Of a stretch of DNA of 64,000 nucleotides, positions 46,555-56,111 are shown one piece after another. Both the position numbers and the translations under genes were made by a program. Under the pieces are notes generated by a model. That model searched no databases. It was not told the DNA's origin and worked only from the letters and a program-made list of their open reading frames with translations. Numbering within the stretch: the stretch's first letter is position 1; every line of letters starts with the position of its first letter. This DNA comes from Moraxella oculi (lineage in GTDB: Bacteria > Pseudomonadota > Gammaproteobacteria > Pseudomonadales > Moraxellaceae), in assembly GCF_023336735.1 (NCBI RefSeq), contig NZ_JAMBAQ010000009.1, positions 1-64,000 of the forward strand. The letters run 5' to 3'.

Positions 46555-46579
46555 AATCTCCAAGAGGTATGGCGCAAGC

Positions 46580-46747
46580 ATGAATACAGATCCTAAACAT
46601 GATATCTTTTGTGATGGTTTCACCCACAATGCTCATCGTCCATTCATTTTTTTGCCAAACAACACTTATCGCCGCGATCATCTCAACCATCAAGCCTGCA
46701 ACAAATACCTTGTGATGTGCCTAAATCCGCCTTGTACAAAAAATTAA
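46580..46747 (+). CDS. Possible 55-residue reading frame in the nusB-thiL spacer
   Basis: The frame begins MNTDPKHDIFCDGFTHNAHR and ends CLNPPCTKN. It is rich in Asn, His and Cys and resembles no family I know. The only ribosome-binding-like sequence (AGAGG) is 13 bases from the ATG, which is too far. A 22-codon frame starting at 46515 inside the preceding hairpin ends with an overlapping ATGA at this start. It is more likely chance or the remnant of a lost gene than a working gene. The remainder of the spacer (46748-46970) shows nothing else. Confidence 0.15.
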   Translation: MNTDPKHDIFCDGFTHNAHRPFIFLPNNTYRRDHLNHQACNKYLVMCLNPPCTKN

Positions 46748-46970
46748 AGAGACTTGTTAATTTGACAGCAACTTTTTCATTCTGATGATTTTGTTGATGA
46801 TTTAAAGAACAAAAACATCAGCAACGCCCAATTTGATGAAGAATGATAAAACCACCAAACACAACATCTCATGAGCAGTAATCATGAAAGTTATTAGTGA
46901 GAACATTCACCATCAACAGATCAAGAGTTTTTTGATAATCCCCATCATCTTTTAAATGAAGTATCGTCCA

Positions 46971-47900
46971 ATGTCTGAATTTTCTCTAATCCACAATCAT
47001 TTTAAACACCTGACTCAATCGCACAGCCAAACCATTTTAGGTATTGGTGATGACTGTGCAGTCAGCCGCATTCCACCCAACTGTGAGCTGGTCAGCTGTA
47101 TGGACACCTTGGTGGCTGGGCGACATTTTCCATCAGGTACGCATCCTTATGCGATTGGTTTTAAATCAGTGGCGGTCAATTTATCCGACATTGCCAGCAT
47201 GGGAGCGACGCCATATGCAATTTTACTGGGGATTTCTCTACCCCAAAATGATGATGAATGGCTACAAGCGCTTTCCCAAGGCATTGGCGATATTTGCAAA
47301 AAATTTCATGTTGATCTGATTGGGGGCGATACCACCAAGTCTGACAGATTGACCATTTCGGTAACGGCATTGGGCTTTGTTGAAGCTGGCAAATCCATTC
47401 GCCGAGATGGGGCAAAGGTTGGCGATCATATTTGTGTGAGCGGCCCTATTGGTTCAGCAAGTTTGGCATTATCACAGATATTAACCCATCAAAAAACCGA
47501 TTTACAACACACCCTAGATTTACCGATGCCACAGGTTGATTTGGGTCAAAAACTCATCGGTTATGCCACAAGCATGATTGACATTTCAGACGGTTTAGGG
47601 CAAGATTTAGGGCATGTCTTAAAAGCCAGTCAGGTTGGTGCTAGGCTGCATCTGGATAACATTCCTTGCGATGACGCCTTAAACACCCTACCTTTTGCTG
47701 ACAAATATCAGCACATTTTGAATGGTGGTGATGATTATCAGCTGTGCTTTACAATGCCCCAAGATAGTTTTGATAACTTTAATCAGCTTTATCCCAATAG
47801 CATTGTTAAAATTGGCGAAATTATAGAACAACAAGAGGTGGAATTATTTCATCAAAATCAACAAGTGGATTTTAAAATTCAAGGCTGGGAGCATTTTTGA
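46971..47900 (+). CDS. thiL: Thiamine-monophosphate kinase
   Basis: ThiL phosphorylates thiamine monophosphate to the active diphosphate. The protein (309 residues from the chosen start) shows MSEFSLIHNHF, the ATP-site motif ILGIGDDCAV, CMDTLVAGRHF, the KSVAVNLSDIASMGATPYA signature, LIGGDTTKSDRLTISVTALG, VSGPIGSASLAL and MIDISDGLGQDLGHVLKAS. The start at 46971 fits the family N-terminus; an ATG five codons earlier is in frame, and neither has a good ribosome-binding site. It sits between nusB and pgpA, the normal nusB-thiL-pgpA order, although the 528-base gap to nusB is unusual. Confidence 0.95.
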   Translation: MSEFSLIHNHFKHLTQSHSQTILGIGDDCAVSRIPPNCELVSCMDTLVAGRHFPSGTHPYAIGFKSVAVNLSDIASMGATPYAILLGISLPQNDDEWLQALSQGIGDICKKFHVDLIGGDTTKSDRLTISVTALGFVEAGKSIRRDGAKVGDHICVSGPIGSASLALSQILTHQKTDLQHTLDLPMPQVDLGQKLIGYATSMIDISDGLGQDLGHVLKASQVGARLHLDNIPCDDALNTLPFADKYQHILNGGDDYQLCFTMPQDSFDNFNQLYPNSIVKIGEIIEQQEVELFHQNQQVDFKIQGWEHF

Positions 47901-48043
47901 AAGACTGGTCAAAATCATTTAAATTCCATACAAAATATTCTAAATGGCATTGCTGATTTGCCAATAGTTGGCAACATTCATGCCTCAAAACTGGGCAGCA
48001 TCATTTGTCATTAACCTTTGAAGTAAATACATAAAACATCATT

Positions 48044-48613
48044 ATGCACAAACCCGACATTCGAAAATCAAACCCTTGCCCACCCTGCCCGCTGACTGCC
48101 ACACGCCTTGAAAAGTGTGTTTACTGGCTGGGCATTGGACTGGGTTCTGGATTACCAAAAAAAGCTCCTGGGAGCTGGGGGACGCTGGGCGGATTTGTGA
48201 TTGCGTTGCCGATGTTATTATTGGGATTTTGGGGATTTTTGGTCCTCACGCTGTTGGGTTGTTTGGTCGGCAGTCATGTTTGTGGCAAGACTTCAAATTT
48301 GATGGATGTCCATGATGATCCGCACATTGTTTTTGATGAATGGGTGGGCGTGTGGATAGCTGTTTTGCCGAGTGTTTGGCTGTTAGAAAGCACACAAATT
48401 GGCAATGAAGCAGGATTGGCACATTCACACCCAAGCGTGATTTTATCATTCATCATTCCTTTTATCTTATTTCGTTTTTTTGATATTATTAAACCTTTTC
48501 CAATCAAATGGGTGGATAAAAATGTCTCTGGCGGCTTTGGCATTTTGATTGATGATGTTCTAGCTGGCATGATGGCAGGACTGGCAAGCTGTTTATTATT
48601 TTTTATCAATTAG
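48044..48613 (+). CDS. pgpA: Phosphatidylglycerophosphatase A
   Basis: An inner-membrane phosphatase that makes phosphatidylglycerol from its phosphate. The 189-residue protein carries the family motifs GLGSGLPKKAPGSWGTLGGF, a membrane segment (VIALPMLLLGFWGFLVLTLL), the catalytic DDPHIVFDEWVGVWIAVL region with its acidic residues, and FFDIIKPFPIKWVDKNVSGG with GGFGILIDDVLAGMMAGL. The N-terminal 25 residues, rich in Pro and Cys, are outside the family core, so a later start is possible; no clear ribosome-binding site precedes the chosen ATG. Confidence 0.94.
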   Translation: MHKPDIRKSNPCPPCPLTATRLEKCVYWLGIGLGSGLPKKAPGSWGTLGGFVIALPMLLLGFWGFLVLTLLGCLVGSHVCGKTSNLMDVHDDPHIVFDEWVGVWIAVLPSVWLLESTQIGNEAGLAHSHPSVILSFIIPFILFRFFDIIKPFPIKWVDKNVSGGFGILIDDVLAGMMAGLASCLLFFIN

Positions 48614-48672
48614 CAAAAAGCATTGATGATGCTTACTTTTTCATATTATTACATATCATTGGGTGATGCACC

Positions 48673-49815
48673 ATGTCTTTAAAAAAAATCTCTTTCGTCA
48701 TGATCATTCTCATCATCGCCATTGGCGGCTGGTTTTGGCAACGACATCAAGCACCAAAAATAGAATATCTCACTGAGTCGGTGGCATTAAATGACATTGA
48801 AGAAACAGTGATTGCAGGGGGTCAAGTCTATGCTGAAGAGCTGGTGGATGTGGGTGCACAGGCAACTGGGCGAGTAGACAAGTTGCATGTCAAACTCGGT
48901 CAACGCCTTAAAAAAGGCGAGTTGATTGCTGATATTGATGCCACACAACAAAAAAATACCTTAAAGGACGAACAAGCCAGCTATCAAGCACTGATTGCTC
49001 AGCATGATATTAAAAAACTCCAGCTTGACCAACTCCAAAACGATTTTAACAAACAAAAACAAGGATTTGATGCGGGCATCATCTCACAGGTGGATTTTGA
49101 TAAAGCCAAAAACGCCCTATCAGTTGCCAAAAAAGAGTTGGTTGCCAGCAACTCACAGTTAGAACAAGCAAAGCTTAAAATTGCCACGGCTAAGAATAAC
49201 CTTGCGTATACTCGCATCACCGCACCCATTGACGGTGTCGTGGTGGCGGTCGTTACCAAAGAAGGTCAAACGATCAATGCCATGCAGTCATCACCGACAA
49301 TCATTAAACTCGCTCAGATTGACACCGTACGCATTAAAGCCAAATTTTCTGAAGCTGACATTCCCAAATTAAAGGTGGGCATGGCGGCAAATGTGACCAT
49401 CTTAGGCTTGCCAAATCAGAAATTTCACGCCACGCTGGAGGCCATTGAGCTGTCTCCCATCGCCGATGGTGCATCGTCTGGTGCGGTTTATTACTATGGT
49501 CTGCTTAGCGTACCCAATCCCAATCGTGAGCTATTTATTGGCATGACTGCCAATGTTAGTGTGATGATTGACAAAAAAGCACAGACACTCACCATCCCCC
49601 TAACCGCCTTAGGCAAGCAAGTCGGCACAGATGAATTTGAAGTGCAAGTCATGGAAAGTCAGGACAGTGCTACGCCCAATATCAGCACACGCACCGTCAA
49701 GGTTGGCATCAACGACAAAATCAACACAGAAATTCTGTCTGGATTAAAACAAGGTGAAAAAGTGATCGTCTCCCAGTCAGACGGCAATATAGAAACACTG
49801 GATTTGGGGCTGTAG
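48673..49815 (+). CDS. macA: Macrolide efflux periplasmic adaptor MacA
   Basis: MacA is the membrane-fusion protein that links the MacB ABC transporter to an outer-membrane channel. The 380-residue protein has an N-terminal membrane anchor (ISFVMIILIIAIGGWFW), a barrel-sandwich lipoyl half-motif (GRVDKLHVKLGQRLKKGELI), a coiled-coil hairpin at about residues 95-175 (QASYQALIAQHDIKKLQLDQ), the second lipoyl half (RITAPIDGVVVAVVTKEGQT) and a C-terminal beta-barrel and membrane-proximal domain. One base separates its stop from the macB start. It is probably cotranscribed with macB and the outer-membrane gene. Confidence 0.93.
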   Translation: MSLKKISFVMIILIIAIGGWFWQRHQAPKIEYLTESVALNDIEETVIAGGQVYAEELVDVGAQATGRVDKLHVKLGQRLKKGELIADIDATQQKNTLKDEQASYQALIAQHDIKKLQLDQLQNDFNKQKQGFDAGIISQVDFDKAKNALSVAKKELVASNSQLEQAKLKIATAKNNLAYTRITAPIDGVVVAVVTKEGQTINAMQSSPTIIKLAQIDTVRIKAKFSEADIPKLKVGMAANVTILGLPNQKFHATLEAIELSPIADGASSGAVYYYGLLSVPNPNRELFIGMTANVSVMIDKKAQTLTIPLTALGKQVGTDEFEVQVMESQDSATPNISTRTVKVGINDKINTEILSGLKQGEKVIVSQSDGNIETLDLGL

Positions 49816-49816
49816 C

Positions 49817-51766
49817 ATGAATCACACACCCATTTTATCGCTGAAAAACATCACCAAAAAATTCGGCTCAGGTGATAATGAACTACAAGTGTTGCACGGC
49901 ATTGATTTAGAAATTTTTGCAGGAGAAATGGTCGCCATCGTCGGTCAATCAGGCTCTGGAAAATCCACGCTGATGAACATCTTGGCATGCCTAGACGCAC
50001 CAACAACAGGAAGCTATGTCATTGATGGCATTGCTACCACCGACATGGACAGCGATGAGTTGGCAAGGTTACGGCGAGATAAATTTGGTTTCATTTTTCA
50101 AAGATATCAGCTACTTAGCAGCCTAAATGCCTTAGAAAATGTTGCCATGCCTGCCATCTACGCTGGAACCAACAGTTACGAACGAGAGCAAAAAGCCCAA
50201 GCCTTACTCACAAAATTAGGCTTGCAAGAGCGGCTTTATCACTATCCCAATCAGCTTTCAGGCGGTCAACAACAACGAGTATCCATCGCACGAGCCTTGA
50301 TGAACGGCGGCCAAATCATTTTTGCAGACGAGCCAACTGGTGCGTTAGACAGCAAAAGCAGCCGTGATGTGATGGACATTTTGACCAAACTCAATCAAGA
50401 AGGCCACACCGTCATTTTGGTGACTCACGATCCCAAAATCGCTCAGAGTGCTGGTCGCATCATTGAGATATCCGATGGTCAAATCCTAAGCGACACAAAA
50501 CAAGCTGAAGACCACCTACCAAATACCTCACAAAAATTTTCTCAAACAATCAAACACACTTTTAACGCCCAAGCCATCAGTCGCATCAAAGAGGCCTTTC
50601 GCATGGCGGTTTTGACCATGATCGCCAATAAAATGCGAACACTCTTAACCATGCTAGGCATCATCATTGGCATTGCTTCTGTGGTATTGATTGTCGCATT
50701 GGGTAATGGTTCAAAGCAGCAAATCTTAACCCAAATCAACAGCATCGGTTCACCGACAATCACCATCTTTATGGGGACCATGAATAACGATGATGATGCC
50801 ACCAGACCTAATGACTTAACTTTTGATGACATGCACGCACTTGAAAAATTACCTTTCATAGAAAGCGTGTCGCCTGATTTATCGATGAACGCACAAGCCC
50901 AATTCGGCAATCATACCAAGCTTGTACAAGTAGATGGTGTAGGACTTAATCATCATCGCTTAAAGAATGTGGCATTTGTCTTGGGGGGCATGTTTCGCCA
51001 AACAGATTTGGATCATTTTAGCCAAAAAATCATCATCAGTGAAAAAACCAAAGAAACTTTTTTCAAACAAGGTGACGCCCTAGGTCAGACCATTCTCTTA
51101 AACGGCGTGCCAACCACTGTCGTTGGGGTATTTAAGTACAAAGGCGTTGAAGCCAGCTTTGATCGTGGTCTAAAAGTCTGGCTTCCTTATCGCACTTACC
51201 AAGCCCGCTTTGCAGGCGAATCGCCACAACTTAGTAGCATCACCGTCCTTCTAAAAAAAGACCAGTCATCTGCCTTAGCAAGCGAAAACATCAGTCAAGT
51301 ACTCACCAAAAGACACGGAAGGAAAGATTTTACTGTGTTTAATAGCGACAGCCTAGCAAAAACAGTGGAGAAAACCGCACAATCTTTGACTCTGCTCATT
51401 GGAGCGATTGCAGTCATCTCTTTATTGGTCGGCGGTATTGGCGTGATGAACATCATGCTGGTATCAGTTACCGAACGCACAGGCGAGATTGGCGTGCGTA
51501 TGGCGGTGGGTGCTACTTATAAAGACATCGTTTGGCAGTTCTTGATTGAAGCGATGGTTGTCTGTGCTTTAGGTGGTGTTTTAGGCGTACTGCTGGCTTT
51601 TGGCTTGGGATTGCTGGTACGGCTTTTTGAAATTCAAGTGATGTTCTCTGCCACTTCCATCATACTTGCGGTAAGCTGTGCCAGCTTAATCGGTCTTATA
51701 TTTGGATTCATGCCAGCTCATAAGGCAGCAAAAATGAATCCAATTGATGCTTTAAATAAAGGATAA
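49817..51766 (+). CDS. macB: Macrolide export ATP-binding/permease protein MacB
   Basis: A homodimeric type VII ABC mechanotransmission transporter that pushes substrates through MacA and an outer-membrane channel. The 649-residue protein has the nucleotide-binding domain first: Walker A GQSGSGKST, signature LSGGQQQRVSIARALM, Walker B IIFADEPTGAL and H-loop LVTHDP. A membrane segment near residues 270-295 (MLGIIIGIASVVLIVALGNG) leads to a large periplasmic domain, and three more segments follow at the C-terminus, with the FtsX-type VTERTGEIGVRMAVGATYKD coupling motif. Known substrates in the family are macrolides, some peptides and heme precursors; the substrate here is unknown. Confidence 0.95.
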   Translation: MNHTPILSLKNITKKFGSGDNELQVLHGIDLEIFAGEMVAIVGQSGSGKSTLMNILACLDAPTTGSYVIDGIATTDMDSDELARLRRDKFGFIFQRYQLLSSLNALENVAMPAIYAGTNSYEREQKAQALLTKLGLQERLYHYPNQLSGGQQQRVSIARALMNGGQIIFADEPTGALDSKSSRDVMDILTKLNQEGHTVILVTHDPKIAQSAGRIIEISDGQILSDTKQAEDHLPNTSQKFSQTIKHTFNAQAISRIKEAFRMAVLTMIANKMRTLLTMLGIIIGIASVVLIVALGNGSKQQILTQINSIGSPTITIFMGTMNNDDDATRPNDLTFDDMHALEKLPFIESVSPDLSMNAQAQFGNHTKLVQVDGVGLNHHRLKNVAFVLGGMFRQTDLDHFSQKIIISEKTKETFFKQGDALGQTILLNGVPTTVVGVFKYKGVEASFDRGLKVWLPYRTYQARFAGESPQLSSITVLLKKDQSSALASENISQVLTKRHGRKDFTVFNSDSLAKTVEKTAQSLTLLIGAIAVISLLVGGIGVMNIMLVSVTERTGEIGVRMAVGATYKDIVWQFLIEAMVVCALGGVLGVLLAFGLGLLVRLFEIQVMFSATSIILAVSCASLIGLIFGFMPAHKAAKMNPIDALNKG

Positions 51767-51771
51767 TCGCC

Positions 51772-53151
51772 ATGTCAATCAAATCTTTTAGTGTGGTGTT
51801 AGCAGTACTGACACTATCAGCGTGCCAAACCGTACCAAAACAGCCAGTGCCTTTACCACACATACTCAACAACGAGCCGAAAGCATGCCTACATATTGAT
51901 GACAAACTTTGCACCAGCGATTGGTGGCGTGTATTTAATGATGCCACCTTAAATGATTTCATGCGTGAAGTTGTGATACATAACCATGAATTATCCGTGG
52001 CAACACTCAACTTACAAAAAGCCATTTTGAGTCATCAAAAAACCAAAGATAATAAGAAAATCATGGTAAGTAACACCGCCTTAGCAGGTCATCGTGCACA
52101 AAAATCCCTCTCAACAGGCGAAATCAGATCATCAAGCAACTTTGATGTGAGTGTGAATGCCAGTTGGGAAGTTGATTTGTGGGGGAAACTGGCATTGCAA
52201 CAAAACATCAGCGATTGGGAAATGCAAGCAAGCCGTGCTGATCGTCGAGCGGTATTTGTCAGCCTTACCGCAACTGCCGTCAGAGAGTATTTCAACCTTC
52301 TAGGCATTCAACAAAAACGCTTGGAGAACCAGCAAGCCTTGCAATACCAACAAAAACAACGCAAGTTTTTACAAAGTCAGCTAAAATTGGGGCTGATTGC
52401 CCCTGCCGACACCTTACCCATTGAACAAACCATCAACAACCTAAAGCAAATTGCTAACAATCTGGCACAACAAGAACAAGCCAGCCTATCCACACTGTCT
52501 TTATTAAGCCAGATTGATAAAAAAGATTTACAAAAACAGCTTGGCAATCAAAAATTCCCCCCAAACCTACCAACAGACATCAAGCATTCATCAATGGCTG
52601 TGATCAACCACCGACCAGATGTTCAAGCACAAATGTGGCGACTGACAGCAAGCCTAGTCCAGCAAGACCTCATCAAAAAAAACCAGTACCCAACATTGGT
52701 ATTTACAGCAGGGGCAGGCTCACAGCATACGCATTTGCTGGATTTATTAAAAGTTCCTGTACTCAACTGGGGCATCTCACTAAACATTCCCAACTTAAAC
52801 CCAAAGGACCACCAATATCATCTGAATCTTGCCAAAATCGATGAACACATCGCCACCTTAAATTATCAAGACAGCGTCTATAAGGCATTGTCAGATGTTC
52901 AAGACAAATTGGAAAACTTAGAAAATCTCAAACAAAACCACCAACTCATCTTAAAAGCCAATCAGCTTGCCAAAAAACAGTTGGCACATCAACAAAAACG
53001 CCATGAACTGGGATTCATCTCAATCAGAGAGCTGGAAGAAAGTAAAGAGCATGCCCGTCAAGCCCAAACGGCAGTAACAGACAGCGTGATCAATCAAGCC
53101 CAAGCCTTAGTCAGCGTCTATCAAGCGGTCGGCGGCATGGTCAATTCATAA
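51772..53151 (+). CDS. TolC/NodT-family outer-membrane lipoprotein (efflux outer-membrane factor)
   Basis: The expected outer-membrane duct of the MacAB exporter. The 459-residue protein has a lipoprotein signal peptide ending [11 protein letters not shown], with the lipidated cysteine at residue 18, then two OEP repeats: the first with [20 protein letters not shown] and [32 protein letters not shown]; the second with [20 protein letters not shown]. These WEVDLWGK and RPDV(Q/R)AA-type motifs mark the NodT branch of RND outer-membrane factors. It starts 5 bases after macB, so it is in the same operon. Such a dedicated channel gene is not present beside macAB in E. coli, which uses TolC. Confidence 0.92.
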   Translation: MSIKSFSVVLAVLTLSACQTVPKQPVPLPHILNNEPKACLHIDDKLCTSDWWRVFNDATLNDFMREVVIHNHELSVATLNLQKAILSHQKTKDNKKIMVSNTALAGHRAQKSLSTGEIRSSSNFDVSVNASWEVDLWGKLALQQNISDWEMQASRADRRAVFVSLTATAVREYFNLLGIQQKRLENQQALQYQQKQRKFLQSQLKLGLIAPADTLPIEQTINNLKQIANNLAQQEQASLSTLSLLSQIDKKDLQKQLGNQKFPPNLPTDIKHSSMAVINHRPDVQAQMWRLTASLVQQDLIKKNQYPTLVFTAGAGSQHTHLLDLLKVPVLNWGISLNIPNLNPKDHQYHLNLAKIDEHIATLNYQDSVYKALSDVQDKLENLENLKQNHQLILKANQLAKKQLAHQQKRHELGFISIRELEESKEHARQAQTAVTDSVINQAQALVSVYQAVGGMVNS

Positions 53152-53164
53152 ATGGTCATGCTTA

Positions 53165-53173
53165 TGCTATAAT
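53165..53173 (+). promoter_or_regulatory. Extended -10 promoter for glmU
   Basis: TGCTATAAT lies 28 bases before the glmU start, with a TTCATA at 17-base spacing (53145-53150, four of six matches). This puts glmU under its own promoter after the macAB operon. Confidence 0.6.
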
Positions 53174-53201
53174 CACTTTATTTTTGTCGCAGGAAGTTAT
53201 C

Positions 53202-54563
53202 ATGTCATTGACCGTCATCATCATGTCCGCTGGCAAAGGCACTCGCATGAAATCTGCCAAGCCCAAAGTATTGCAGCCATTGGCAGGCAAGTCCTTGCTG
53301 GCACATGTTTTGGCCACCGCCAAACAATTAACCGCCCAAAAAACCGTTATTATTTATGGGTTTGAAGGTCAAAAGGTTAGGAATGCCTTTGTTGATAATG
53401 ACATCGACTGGGTTGAACAAGCAGAGCAACTTGGTACAGGGCATGCTGTCAAAATGACCTTACCAGTGTTACCAAAACAAGGTAAAAGCTTGATTCTGTC
53501 AGGCGATGTTCCGCTGATTCAAGCAGATACACTACTAAGACTCGTTCAAAGCAGCAGCCCTTTTGCCATGCTGACAATGACCACCACCAACCCATTCGGC
53601 TTGGGTCGCATTCTACGCTGTGATGGCAAGGTGGTCGCCATCATAGAAGAAAAAGACGCCACGACCACCCAAAAACAAATCAGTGAAATTAACAGTGGCG
53701 TGTATTGCATCGCCAATGAAATCCTACATAAATATTTAGAAAATCTAGACAATGATAATGCACAGGGCGAATACTATCTGACAGACATCGTCAAAATGGC
53801 CGTTGATGATGGCATCATTATCGACACCGTATCACCCACATTTGCTTTTGAGATTGAAGGTGTTAATGACCGCATGCAGTTAGCACAATTAGAACGCACT
53901 TGGCAATCTCACCAAGCCAATGAACTCATGAAACAAGGCGTACACATCATTGACCCCGCCCGTTTTGATTTGCGTGGTCGTTTGACGGTGGGTCGAGATG
54001 TGAGCATTGACATCAATGTGATTTTTGAAGGTGATTGCGTCGTAGGTGATGATGTTAAAATCGGTGCAGGTTGCGTCATCAAAAATACTAAGATTGCCAG
54101 TGGTACTGTTGTCCAGCCATACAGCATTTTTGAGAATGCAGTGGTGGGTGAAAACAACCAAATTGGTCCTTTTGCACGCTTACGCCCACATGCGGTAACG
54201 GCTGATGAAGTGCATATCGGTAACTTTGTGGAACTTAAAAATACGCAGATGAAGCATGGTGCAAAAGCCAATCATCTGGCGTATCTGGGCGACAGTACGG
54301 TCGGTGCATCGACCAACATCGGTGCTGGCACGATTACTGCCAATTATGATGGCGTCAATAAATTCAAAACCACGATTGGCGATGAAGTGCGTATCGGCTC
54401 AAATACAGTGCTGGTCGCTCCCGTTACGGTAGGCAACAAGGCAACGATTGGTGCAGGCTCTGTGATTACCAAAGATTGCACCGATGGTAAGCTCGTGGTC
54501 GCTCGTAGTAAACAAGTAACCATTGAAGGGTGGCTGAGACCTGAAAAATCACCCACAGCCTAA
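53202..54563 (+). CDS. glmU: Bifunctional GlmU: glucosamine-1-phosphate acetyltransferase and GlcNAc-1-phosphate uridylyltransferase
   Basis: GlmU makes UDP-GlcNAc for peptidoglycan and LPS. The 453-residue protein has the N-terminal pyrophosphorylase domain ([67 protein letters not shown]) and a C-terminal left-handed beta-helix acetyltransferase domain ([67 protein letters not shown]). The ATG follows AGGAAGTTATC; six upstream codons in frame are rejected. It is not followed by glmS, its frequent neighbour. Confidence 0.97.
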   Translation: MSLTVIIMSAGKGTRMKSAKPKVLQPLAGKSLLAHVLATAKQLTAQKTVIIYGFEGQKVRNAFVDNDIDWVEQAEQLGTGHAVKMTLPVLPKQGKSLILSGDVPLIQADTLLRLVQSSSPFAMLTMTTTNPFGLGRILRCDGKVVAIIEEKDATTTQKQISEINSGVYCIANEILHKYLENLDNDNAQGEYYLTDIVKMAVDDGIIIDTVSPTFAFEIEGVNDRMQLAQLERTWQSHQANELMKQGVHIIDPARFDLRGRLTVGRDVSIDINVIFEGDCVVGDDVKIGAGCVIKNTKIASGTVVQPYSIFENAVVGENNQIGPFARLRPHAVTADEVHIGNFVELKNTQMKHGAKANHLAYLGDSTVGASTNIGAGTITANYDGVNKFKTTIGDEVRIGSNTVLVAPVTVGNKATIGAGSVITKDCTDGKLVVARSKQVTIEGWLRPEKSPTA

Positions 54564-54725
54564 ACGCACAGCGATACCACCCAAACCATCAGACATTATC
54601 AAGACAGATGATTGAATCGTGCTTGATGGTTTTGCAAGGTTTTTCAAAGCTGTTTACTGAGATGGCGTTTGGCAAAATGAACCAAACAATACATGAATTC
54701 ATGAACCAATAATAAAGAGATTAGC

Positions 54726-55367
54726 ATGACCGATCTAAATATCCAAATCATTAACCACCCTCTTGTCCGACACAAGCTGTCTTTAATGCGTGCCATTGAT
54801 TGCAGCACCTACCAATTTCGCACTTTAACCAAAGAGTTAGGACGCTTGATGGCGTATGAAGCAAGCCGTGATTTTGAAATTGAAACCTTTAAAATGCAAG
54901 GCTGGTGTGGTGAGATTGATGGCGAACAGATTAAGGGTAAAACACTCACACTCGTCCCAATTTTGCGGGCTGGACTGGGCATGCTTGATGGGGTGCTGGA
55001 TTTGTTACCCACTGCTAAAATTTCTGTGGTTGGGTTGCAGCGAGATGAAGAAACGCTTGAGCCTGTGCCATTTTTTGAGAAATTTGTCAAAGATATTGAT
55101 CGCCGTCCCGCCTTAATTTTAGATCCAATGCTTGCAACAGGTGGTAGTATGGTTGCCACCATTGACATGCTTAAAAAGCATGGTTGCACCAACATCAAGG
55201 CTTTGGTTTTGGTCGCTGCCCCAGAAGGTGTACGATTGGTCAATCAAGCTCACCCAGATGTAACCATATACACCGCCGCCCTAGATAGCCACCTAAATGA
55301 CAATGGCTACATCATTCCCGGACTTGGGGATGCTGGGGATAAAATTTTTGGCACCAAAGCATGCTAA
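54726..55367 (+). CDS. upp: Uracil phosphoribosyltransferase
   Basis: Salvages uracil to UMP with PRPP. The 213-residue protein has [12 protein letters not shown] near the N-terminus, [32 protein letters not shown]-type linker, the PRPP-binding loop [20 protein letters not shown] and the C-terminal [20 protein letters not shown] with [10 protein letters not shown], which are all diagnostic. AGAG precedes the ATG. It forms its own unit; the uracil permease gene uraA is not adjacent. A terminator follows 20 bases after the stop. Confidence 0.97.
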   Translation: MTDLNIQIINHPLVRHKLSLMRAIDCSTYQFRTLTKELGRLMAYEASRDFEIETFKMQGWCGEIDGEQIKGKTLTLVPILRAGLGMLDGVLDLLPTAKISVVGLQRDEETLEPVPFFEKFVKDIDRRPALILDPMLATGGSMVATIDMLKKHGCTNIKALVLVAAPEGVRLVNQAHPDVTIYTAALDSHLNDNGYIIPGLGDAGDKIFGTKAC

Positions 55368-55387
55368 GTGTTTGTACGCTTTTTAGT

Positions 55388-55422
55388 AAAAAAATATCCA
55401 CTTAGACCTGTGGATATTTTTT
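55388..55422. terminator. Bidirectional terminator between upp and the DUF454 gene
   Basis: AAAAAATATCCAC and GTGGATATTTTTT form a 13-bp stem with an 8-base loop between convergent genes, with T runs on both strands. Confidence 0.92.
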
Positions 55423-55427
55423 AGTGA

Positions 55428-55856
55428 TTAAGCATCAGGCAATTTCGCCATCCAAATAGAGACCGCCAAACAAATCACACCCACCAATACCACCACCCAC
55501 ATCCAATCAGCAGGCAAGCGATAAGCCAAGATGACACAAGAAAGCATCATCATGCCCCATGCCAAGTATTTGGCAAAGCGTGGCATGGCACGATGTCTCT
55601 CCCAGTCACTCAACACCTTGCCAAAAACCCTGTGCCTAAGCAGATAATCATGAAATCGATCAGAACTTCTCGACCAGCAATATCCCGCCAGCAAAACAAA
55701 TACTGTCGTTGGCAAGCCTGGCAACACCACCCCTAAGATGCCCAAACCTAAAAATACAAAACCTAGTAAAAAAAGCCCCCATTTCATCATGTGATTGGTG
55801 GATTTTTGGTGCTTATTAGGCTTGGTTGGTGATTTATTTTGGGGTAAATTCAACAT
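55428..55856 (-). CDS. ybaN: YbaN family (DUF454) inner-membrane protein
   Basis: A small membrane protein of unknown function. The 142-residue sequence has a Lys/Asn-rich N-terminal tail of about 25 residues, then membrane segments at about 26-60 (GLFLLGFVFLGLGILGVVLP with GLPTTVFVLLAGYCWSRSS) and 97-135 (LAWGMMMLSCVILAYRLPAD and MWVVVLVGVICLAVSIWMA). The GVVLPGLPTTVFVLLAGYCW and RFHDYLLRHRVFGKVLSDW motifs are the DUF454 signature. The start is uncertain; an internal ATG at 55790 would remove the tail. It is convergent with upp and divergent from hemO. Confidence 0.88.
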   Translation of the reverse strand: MLNLPQNKSPTKPNKHQKSTNHMMKWGLFLLGFVFLGLGILGVVLPGLPTTVFVLLAGYCWSRSSDRFHDYLLRHRVFGKVLSDWERHRAMPRFAKYLAWGMMMLSCVILAYRLPADWMWVVVLVGVICLAVSIWMAKLPDA

Positions 55857-55949
55857 AGACTCATCAAAAAACCATCATTTTTAGCTTGAAAATCACAAAA
55901 AAACCGTCATAATAACATAAGGTAGCATGATAAATGTAGCCAACTGATT

Positions 55950-55968
55950 GATATTGATAAGGTCTAAA
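55950..55968. promoter_or_regulatory. Fur-box-like sequence upstream of hemO
   Basis: GATATTGATAAGGTCTAAA matches the 19-base Fur consensus at roughly two thirds of positions, with the GATA-TGATAA half well kept. It lies about 145 bases before hemO in a 255-base spacer that is otherwise AT-rich. Iron control of a heme oxygenase gene is known in related bacteria; the site itself is unproven. Confidence 0.3.
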
Positions 55969-56111
55969 TATTAAATATAAATATCAAGTCAAGGCACCAC
56001 CATCATAATCATATCACAAGCTTGTGATTTATCAAAAGTAAATCCTGATAAATCTGTCCAGGTTTTTATTGAGTACATCAATAAACAAAGATCATGAATG
56101 AAAGGTTATTT

